The notes beneath the pieces were generated by a model. It ran no database searches, was not told the DNA's origin, and was given only the letters and a program-made list of their open reading frames with translations. The translations under genes were made by a program, and so were the position numbers. Of a DNA stretch of 10,942 nt, positions 6,095-10,942 are shown in pieces; positions within the stretch are counted from its first letter, which is position 1, and each line of letters starts with the position of its first letter. Source of the DNA: Aquificota bacterium (GTDB taxonomy: Bacteria > Aquificota > Aquificia > Aquificales > Aquificaceae); contig JAADEK010000021.1 of assembly GCA_013153455.1 (NCBI GenBank), positions 1 through 10,942 on the forward strand. Direction: 5' to 3'.

Positions 6095-6580
6095 ATGAAA
6101 AAAGCGCTGTCAATACTCGTGTTTTTTTTCCTGATTTCGGGCTGTGCGAGGGTGGTGGACAAAAAGAGCTTCAAGCTTCCCAAAGACAAGGTATACGCGG
6201 TCGTTCCCTTTGAGAATTACACGGACACGCCCCTCGCGGGTTTTCGCGTCGCGAGCATACTTGAGGGGGTTATGAGGGCGAGGGGATACAAGCTCGCGCC
6301 CCGCGTCTGGGAGTATACGGAAGATGAGCCTACAAAAGAGGAGCTGAAGCGTTGGGTTGAGGAGGCAAAGAAGCGCTCCGATTACGTGATTACGGGCTCC
6401 GTGAGCGAGTTTCGCTACAAGACGGGTATAGACGGGGAGCCCGCGGTGAGCATAACCCTCCTGCTTATAAACTCAAAAACGGGAGAGGCGGAGGGGGGTT
6501 CCGCACTTTCCGCGAGCGGGTGGGCGCACGAATCTGTGGGAACGCTCACCCAGAAGCTCCTCCGGGGCTTAATTAAATGA
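6095..6580 (+). CDS. pelC: PelC, outer-membrane lipoprotein of Pel polysaccharide export
   Basis: PelC forms a lipid-anchored ring at the periplasmic face of the outer membrane that guides the cationic Pel polymer to the PelB pore. This protein has 161 residues, close to the 172 of P. aeruginosa PelC. It begins with a lipoprotein signal whose lipobox is ISGC (14-17), so Cys17 becomes the lipidated N-terminus, followed by Ala-Arg. The block VPFENYTDTPLAGFRVASIL is the conserved PelC core near the mature N-terminus. An upstream GTG at 6086 would add three residues, but the ATG at 6095 is preferred: it gives a normal MKK signal peptide and lies five bases after GGTGG. Its stop overlaps pelD in an ATGA. 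It is the first gene of the operon; no pelA or pelB precedes it. Alone it could be mistaken for a generic lipoprotein, but the following pelDEFG genes settle it. Confidence 0.88.
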   Translation: MKKALSILVFFFLISGCARVVDKKSFKLPKDKVYAVVPFENYTDTPLAGFRVASILEGVMRARGYKLAPRVWEYTEDEPTKEELKRWVEEAKKRSDYVITGSVSEFRYKTGIDGEPAVSITLLLINSKTGEAEGGSALSASGWAHESVGTLTQKLLRGLIK

Positions 6581-7815
6581 AGAGGTTCCTCAGGAACCTC
6601 CTGCCAAACGTAGTCTTTGCGGAGGTCTTCTTCCTCTCACTCGTCTTTTTGGTCGCGGGTTTCTTCCTGAGAAAGGAAGACCCACTCTTCCTAAAGACCC
6701 CATACTCCCCTTCCCTTCTTCTGTCCCTCATATTCTCGCTCTACTACGGTTTTTCGGGGGGTCTTTCCTTTCTCGCTTTCTTGGCTCTCTCCTCACTTCT
6801 CCTTTACGAGGAGTTCCCCACTCACGCCCTCCTTTGGAACCTCCTTATAGTCCTCATAGCGTCCGAGTTCAGGTACTACTGGTTCAGGCGGATAAAGGGA
6901 GCGGAGATGGAGCGCGATTACGCAAAGGAGCAACTCTCAAGGCTCAGGAAGGAGCTTTTCCTTTTGAAGCTCTCGCACGACCAGCTTGAGTTTAACTACA
7001 TAGTAAAACCCTACAGCATAAGGGGTATACTTCAGGAGCTGAGGAAAAAACTCCTTGAGAGGGGGGACGAGCGGGCGCTTGCGCGCTTTTTTCTGAACCT
7101 TCTTTCACAAAACTTTCAGGTCTACAGCGCTTCCATATACAGACACGAGGGGGGAAAGCTTAAACTCCTTGAGAGCTTCGGGGAGGACGTTCGGGAAGCA
7201 AGCCCTGAGGACGAGCTTGTCCGGCTCGCCCTTGAGTCCGAAGAGACCTATTTCCTGCCCCCAAAAGCGCTGAGGCGCTTCCTCGCGGGGGGAGGGGAGC
7301 TTAAGCACCTCGCGGTCGTATACGCGAAGGCGGAACAAGAGACCTTCCTCCTTACGATAGAGGATATGATGTTTGTCAACCTCAACGAGGAGATTCTCTC
7401 ATACATTCAAATACTCCTTTTATACATGGCGGAAGACCTCGCGATATCCCGTAAGCTGTCTAAGCTCGCGAGAAAGTTCCCGCTCCCCTGTCCGTTTGAG
7501 TTTATAAGGGAGTATTACAAGATGTATGAGCTCTACAGGAAGCTTACCATACACAGCAGTGTTGTTATCTTTCGGTTTCCGAGCATAACGCCCGAGCTTG
7601 AGCAGGAAATCCAGCACTTTATAAGGAGTCTTGACGTTGTTTGTTTCGTAAAAGATAAAAACGTAGCCCTCTTTCTCCTCCCCTTTACAGCTCACGTGAA
7701 CGCCCAGAGCTTTGCTAACCGCCTTCGCTCCCGCTACCCGAACGCTGAACTCCTTCTCATACGCGAGGTAAGAACCCCCGATATCTCAGAGATATTAAGG
7801 GAGGCGGGAATATGA
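6577..7815 (+). CDS. pelD: PelD, inner-membrane c-di-GMP receptor of the Pel complex
   Basis: PelD binds cyclic di-GMP in the cytoplasm and switches on Pel synthesis. The 412 residues (455 in P. aeruginosa) show four membrane segments (about 12-31, 44-58, 61-77, 84-100), a linking helix (105-132), a GAF domain (about 145-290) including the family stretch SHDQLEFNYIVKPYSIRG (133-150), and a degenerate GGDEF domain (about 300-410). In the last, RSLD (350-353) is an intact I-site RxxD, followed by five residues and KDKNV where active cyclases have GGDEF, then ALFLLP. The spacing is exactly that of diguanylate cyclases, so the fold can bind but not make c-di-GMP. A second ligand arginine is expected about 35 residues after the first; Arg382, Arg384 and Arg386 are candidates. 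It starts with an ATGA overlap on pelC and ends with one on pelE. Confidence 0.93.
   Translation: MKRFLRNLLPNVVFAEVFFLSLVFLVAGFFLRKEDPLFLKTPYSPSLLLSLIFSLYYGFSGGLSFLAFLALSSLLLYEEFPTHALLWNLLIVLIASEFRYYWFRRIKGAEMERDYAKEQLSRLRKELFLLKLSHDQLEFNYIVKPYSIRGILQELRKKLLERGDERALARFFLNLLSQNFQVYSASIYRHEGGKLKLLESFGEDVREASPEDELVRLALESEETYFLPPKALRRFLAGGGELKHLAVVYAKAEQETFLLTIEDMMFVNLNEEILSYIQILLLYMAEDLAISRKLSKLARKFPLPCPFEFIREYYKMYELYRKLTIHSSVVIFRFPSITPELEQEIQHFIRSLDVVCFVKDKNVALFLLPFTAHVNAQSFANRLRSRYPNAELLLIREVRTPDISEILREAGI
7624..7665 (+). other. I-site RxxD and degenerate GGDEF of PelD
   Basis: These codons give residues 350-363 of PelD: RSLD, then VVCFV, then KDKNV. In active diguanylate cyclases the order is RxxD, five residues, GGDEF. 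The binding motif is intact while all catalytic positions of the signature are lost. Confidence 0.85.
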
Positions 7816-8750
7816 ACGCAAAGACCTTGGGTCTTTCGTCCGCGCTTGAAGCCTCCGCTCTCGGCGCCCTTTTTGCCCTCAGCTCCCCGCTCGGTGCGCT
7901 CCTTTATCTGGGACTTCACGCGGGCTCTTCCTTCCTCCTTTCACAGCTCTTTGGGACGCTCGCCAAAAGAGCGGTAAGGCGAAAGACAAAACTCCCCTTT
8001 TTCCTCCTCGTATACTTCTTCGGACCCCTCGGTTTTTTGGGCGGTGTGTTTGTTCTTCTCGCCCTTTACTTAAAGAGGAGGGACGTGACGTTTCTTTACG
8101 AGAGCCTGAGCTCGGAGATATCTCCGGAGATAGAGTTCAAGGGTAGGAAGGCGGGAGAGTCCTTCGGGAGGATAAAAAGTCCGAAGATGGTGATGTATAT
8201 GAGTAAGGTTCTTCACCCGCTCGCGATACGTTATCTGAAGGAGGCTGTTTCATCGCCCGACGACGAGGTTCGCCTCATCGCCTTTTCCCGTATATCAACA
8301 CTTGAGAAGGATATCATGAACCGAATAGGTGAGATGACCCAGATGCTTGAGAAGGCTCAATCAAAGACGGAGCGATTTTCCCTCCTCCTTTCAATAGCGG
8401 AGTTATACTGGGAGCTTGTTTACCTCGGTATAAGCGACGAGGAGCTTGAGCACTTTTACGCAAATAGCGCAAAGCAATACGCCAAGAAGGCTCTTGAGCT
8501 GAGAAAGAGCGGGAGGGCTTCGTTTCTTCTCGGGAGGATAAGCCTGAGGGAGGGTGAGCTTGATGAGGCGGAAAGGTTTCTCCTCTTTGCCCTTCGCTCC
8601 GGTTTCCCCAAAGAGAGGGTGGCTCCGTATCTTCTTGAGGTCTACTTCAGGAAGAAAGACTTTAACACACTCTTTGAGAGGGCGAAAGAGTTCAAAGGGC
8701 TCATACCCCCCGAACACAGGAGCGCGACCATACTGAGGGTTTGGGTATGA
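7812..8750 (+). CDS. pelE: PelE, membrane/TPR scaffold of the Pel synthase complex
   Basis: PelE is an inner-membrane protein with a cytoplasmic TPR domain that links PelF to PelD and PelG. This 312-residue protein (about 329 in P. aeruginosa) has two hydrophobic segments (about 12-36 and 61-87) with a basic loop between them (KRAVRRKTK), then a cytoplasmic region. The stretch SPDDEVRLIAFSRISTLEKD (148-167) matches the conserved PelE block (DDVRLLAYxxLxxxEK). Helical repeats from about 185 to 290 look like TPRs, including SGRASFLLGRISLREGELDE (233-252). Start ATG at 7812 overlaps the pelD stop as ATGA, and the pelE stop overlaps pelF as ATGA. Such PelE proteins diverge quickly, so position and domain layout carry much of the call. 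Confidence 0.88.
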   Translation: MNAKTLGLSSALEASALGALFALSSPLGALLYLGLHAGSSFLLSQLFGTLAKRAVRRKTKLPFFLLVYFFGPLGFLGGVFVLLALYLKRRDVTFLYESLSSEISPEIEFKGRKAGESFGRIKSPKMVMYMSKVLHPLAIRYLKEAVSSPDDEVRLIAFSRISTLEKDIMNRIGEMTQMLEKAQSKTERFSLLLSIAELYWELVYLGISDEELEHFYANSAKQYAKKALELRKSGRASFLLGRISLREGELDEAERFLLFALRSGFPKERVAPYLLEVYFRKKDFNTLFERAKEFKGLIPPEHRSATILRVWV

Positions 8751-10267
8751 GGGTTCTTGACAAGGGAAAGCCCGTTGACGTTCTGTTTATAGCGGAAGGG
8801 ACATACCCTTACGTAAGGGGAGGTGTCTCTACGTGGATACACCAACTCATAACGGGTATGCCGGACCTGTCTTTCGGTGTTTTGTTCCTCGGCTCAAGGG
8901 AAGAAGACTACTCCGCTATAAGATACCAACTCCCGGAGAACCTCGTCCTCCTTGAGACGTTCTTTATGTTCTCAAGGCTTGAGTTCCCAAGACCGAGACC
9001 CTCAGACGGCTCACCCGAGGTTAAGAAGCTGAAAGCTTTCTTCCGGGAGGGGGGTGAGGTTCCTGAGGAACTCGTGGACGAGAGCTTCTACACCCGAAAG
9101 CTCACCTTCTCGGACGTCCTCTACGGGAGAAGGACGTGGGAGATGTTTGAGGAGCTGTATGAGGAGAGACGCATAACCGTCCCGTTTGTTGACTTTTTCT
9201 GGACGCTCAGGAATATACTCACACCCCTGTGGGTTCTCGTGAGGGCGCTTTCTTCTGTAAAGGGAAGGACGATTCGGCTCGTTCACAGTCCCTCAACGGG
9301 CTACGCGGGGTTTCTGGGTTCAATGCTCAGGAAAAACCTGAGGATTCCCTTCATAATAACCGAGCACGGTCTATACACAAAAGAGAGAAAGATAGATATC
9401 CTTAACTCCCAATGGATAAAGTCCGTCTCCCCCTTCTCAACCGACAAATACGACATAGACGACCTCAGGAAGCTTTGGATTAACTTCTTCGTAAACGTCG
9501 GGAGGGTGTGCTACGCGTGGGCGGAGGAGGTGTTCTCACTCTACGAGGGGGCAAGGGAGGCGCAGATAAGCTTAGGATGCCCGCCCCACAAGGCTCGCGT
9601 GATACCGAACGGTGTTGAGATAGAGAAGTTCGCACCCCTTCGCGAAAGGAGACCCCCGCGCGTCCCGAAGGTAGTCGCCCTAATCGGGAGGGTGGCACCC
9701 ATAAAGGACGTAAAGACGTTCATAAAGGCTATGAAGATACTCACGACAAAAGACCCCTCCGTTGAGGGGTGGGTCGTCGGTCCCGAGGACGAAGACCCTA
9801 ACTACGCCCGTGAGTGCAGGATGCTCGTAAAGACGCTCGGTCTTGAGGGAAAGGTTAAGTTCCTCGGGTTTAGGCGCGTTGATGAGGTCTTTCCCCGCAT
9901 AGGTCTCACCACGCTTACCTCCATAAGCGAGGGGATGCCCATGGTCGTTTTGGAGTCCTTTGCGTCCGGCGTTCCTTGCGTCACGACCGACGTCGGCTCC
10001 TGTCGTCAACTTATCTACGGCGGTCTTAACGAGGAGGACAAAGCACTCGGTAAGGCGGGTGAGGTCGTCCCCGTAGCGAATCCCCGCGCCCTTGCGGAGG
10101 CTTACTGGAAGCTTTTGAACGACGAGAAGCTCTGGAGGGAGTGCCAAAGGGTGGGTATAGAGCGCGTTGAGCGCTTTTACTCCTTTGAGAAGTTCATAAA
10201 CAACTACAGGTCCGTTTACGAGAAATACAGGAGGCTCAGCGTTGGCGGGAATATCAATAGAGCTTAA
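8747..10267 (+). CDS. pelF: PelF, cytoplasmic GT4-family glycosyltransferase of Pel synthesis
   Basis: PelF polymerises the Pel chain, a galactosamine/N-acetylgalactosamine polymer, from UDP-linked sugars. The 506 residues (507 in P. aeruginosa) are a complete GT-B fold without membrane segments. The N-terminal domain carries the family's opening motif EGTYPYVRGGVSTWIHQL (17-34) and TEHGLYTKERKI (205-216). The C-terminal domain has VIPNGV (285-290), GRVAPIKDVKTFI (314-326) and the GT4 E-x7-E motif SEGMPMVVLESFASG (Glu395, Glu403), then TDVGSC (414-419). An alternative TTG start at 8741 adds two residues; the ATG at 8747 is preferred because it gives the same ATGA overlap as the other pel junctions. 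The 3' end overlaps pelG by 26 bases. The near-identical length and all motifs make this the most secure pel gene. Confidence 0.96.
   Translation: MRVLDKGKPVDVLFIAEGTYPYVRGGVSTWIHQLITGMPDLSFGVLFLGSREEDYSAIRYQLPENLVLLETFFMFSRLEFPRPRPSDGSPEVKKLKAFFREGGEVPEELVDESFYTRKLTFSDVLYGRRTWEMFEELYEERRITVPFVDFFWTLRNILTPLWVLVRALSSVKGRTIRLVHSPSTGYAGFLGSMLRKNLRIPFIITEHGLYTKERKIDILNSQWIKSVSPFSTDKYDIDDLRKLWINFFVNVGRVCYAWAEEVFSLYEGAREAQISLGCPPHKARVIPNGVEIEKFAPLRERRPPRVPKVVALIGRVAPIKDVKTFIKAMKILTTKDPSVEGWVVGPEDEDPNYARECRMLVKTLGLEGKVKFLGFRRVDEVFPRIGLTTLTSISEGMPMVVLESFASGVPCVTTDVGSCRQLIYGGLNEEDKALGKAGEVVPVANPRALAEAYWKLLNDEKLWRECQRVGIERVERFYSFEKFINNYRSVYEKYRRLSVGGNINRA
10229..10234 (+). promoter_or_regulatory. Perfect ribosome binding site deciding the TTG start of pelG
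   Basis: AGGAGG lies seven bases before TTG at 10242-10244, inside the end of pelF. It fixes the otherwise easily missed TTG start of pelG and suggests translation coupled to pelF. Confidence 0.8.
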
Positions 10268-10942
10268 GAAAGTCCTAAAGAAGGAGAGCCTTTTAAGTAT
10301 TCTTCTCGCTACGGGATACTCCGCGCTTCTCGGGACGGGAAACTGGGTCATAGCGGTATCAACGATATTTTTCTTCTCCGCGCTCGCGAGCGCCTTTTCG
10401 CGCTCCCCGGAAATCCCCGTCGTTTACCAAGTTTACATAACGTATACCGTAGCCCTGAGCCTCATCTTCTCCGGACCCCTTCAGCTCATGTTCACGAGAT
10501 ACGTCGCGGACAGGCTCTTTGAGAAGGAGCCCGAGCGCGTTCTTCCCAATTACATGGGCGCCCTCACGCTTAGCATGGGCTACTCTTTCGTCCTTTCCTT
10601 ACTCCTATCTCTTTACCTCTTTTCCGGGAAACCTTACTACTACCACCTGCTTTTTAGCTTTACGGTGAGCGTCCTTTCGGGTCTTTGGGTTACGAACGCC
10701 CTCCTTACGGGTCTGAAGAGCTACAAACACATACTCATCTCCTTCGGTATTTCTTACCTGCTCATCGGGGTTCTCCTCGTTTTTTCCTCGTCTTTCGGGC
10801 TCTTTTGGACGTTTGCCTCCTTCTACGCGGGTCAGTGTCTTCTGCTTTTGCTACTCCTTTTTAGGGTTGTGAGGGATTACCCGTCGGACAGACTATTTGA
10901 GACAGACTTCTTGAGACCTTCCCGCTCCTACTACTCACTCGC
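10242..10942 (+). CDS. pelG: PelG, polytopic Pel transporter (5' part; runs off the window)
   Basis: PelG is the inner-membrane protein, of the flippase-like MOP type, thought to move the growing Pel chain to the periplasm with PelD, PelE and PelF. The first 233 codons are visible, about half of the usual 455 or so. The start is TTG, supported by AGGAGG seven bases upstream and by the family N-terminus: MAGISIELKKVLKKESLLS matches the PelG opening MAGIGFELRKLLxxxS. The block TYTVALSLIFSGPLQLMFTR (68-87), followed by ADRLFEKE and VLPNYMG (100-106), is also diagnostic. Hydrophobic segments are visible at about 24-50, 67-85, 107-128, 134-157, 164-182 and 186-208. The frame is open to the right edge with no stop. 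It overlaps pelF by 26 bases, so it belongs to the same operon. Confidence 0.93.
   Translation, partial: MAGISIELKKVLKKESLLSILLATGYSALLGTGNWVIAVSTIFFFSALASAFSRSPEIPVVYQVYITYTVALSLIFSGPLQLMFTRYVADRLFEKEPERVLPNYMGALTLSMGYSFVLSLLLSLYLFSGKPYYYHLLFSFTVSVLSGLWVTNALLTGLKSYKHILISFGISYLLIGVLLVFSSSFGLFWTFASFYAGQCLLLLLLLFRVVRDYPSDRLFETDFLRPSRSYYSL

Noticed and set aside
7265..7280. Hairpin AAGCGC-TGAG-GCGCTT inside pelD
   Set aside because: Short stem in coding sequence, explained by Lys-Ala-Leu-Arg-Arg-Phe codons; no T-tract.
7651..7665. PelD as an active diguanylate cyclase
   Set aside because: The GGDEF position reads KDKNV, so catalytic residues are missing.
8741..8746. TTG start for pelF
   Set aside because: The ATG at 8747 forms the same ATGA stop-start overlap as the other pel junctions and is the stronger codon.
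10161..10178. Terminator-like hairpin AGCGC-GTTGA-GCGCT with TTTT inside pelF
   Set aside because: The stem is only 5-7 bp and lies inside conserved coding sequence upstream of pelG; the T-run is short. Probably chance.
9680..10351. 223-codon minus-strand open frame over pelF and pelG
   Set aside because: Shadow of two strongly conserved genes, with no family features of its own.

Overview
The window looks like chromosomal DNA from a thermophilic, diderm, flagellated bacterium of the Aquificales (Aquificaceae-like). The reasons are heavy use of AGG/AAG/ATA codons with Lys/Glu/Arg-rich proteins, a split (two-subunit) fumarase beta gene as used in the reductive TCA cycle, a His/Gly-type AspRS expected of an organism that makes Asn-tRNA indirectly, unrelated housekeeping genes packed into shared operons, and almost no intergenic DNA. 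The genus cannot be fixed from the sequence alone.

Layout. (1) 1-56, minus strand: the first 18 codons of a leftward gene, possibly flgB, behind a near-consensus sigma70 promoter and a good ribosome binding site. (2) 151-3329, plus strand: aspS, a fumarase beta subunit gene, and a coiled-coil membrane gene that reads as an in-frame fusion of a FliJ-like cytoplasmic part to a MotE/YlxF-like periplasmic part. (3) 3307-6019, minus strand: a HerA-like ATPase gene followed by an AmiC-type cell-wall amidase gene, overlapping by 32 bases; the amidase gene's 3' end overlaps the fusion gene's 3' end by 23 bases. (4) 6095 to the right edge, plus strand: a translationally coupled run pelC-pelD-pelE-pelF-pelG, with pelG cut by the window edge.

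The pel genes are the main discovery. They encode most of a Pel exopolysaccharide machine: PelF (cytoplasmic UDP-sugar glycosyltransferase), PelG (polytopic inner-membrane transporter), PelE (membrane/TPR scaffold), PelD (inner-membrane c-di-GMP receptor) and PelC (outer-membrane-linked lipoprotein). PelD keeps an RxxD inhibitory-site motif exactly five residues before a fully degenerate GGDEF position, so the receptor is predicted to bind c-di-GMP without making it. The cluster starts at pelC; pelA and pelB do not precede it and must lie downstream, elsewhere, or be replaced. A c-di-GMP-gated Pel system in a thermophile is the point most worth following up. The FliJ-MotE-like fusion is second.

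No tRNA, rRNA, CRISPR array, insertion sequence or convincing intrinsic terminator was seen. No stretch over 300 bases lacks a gene.
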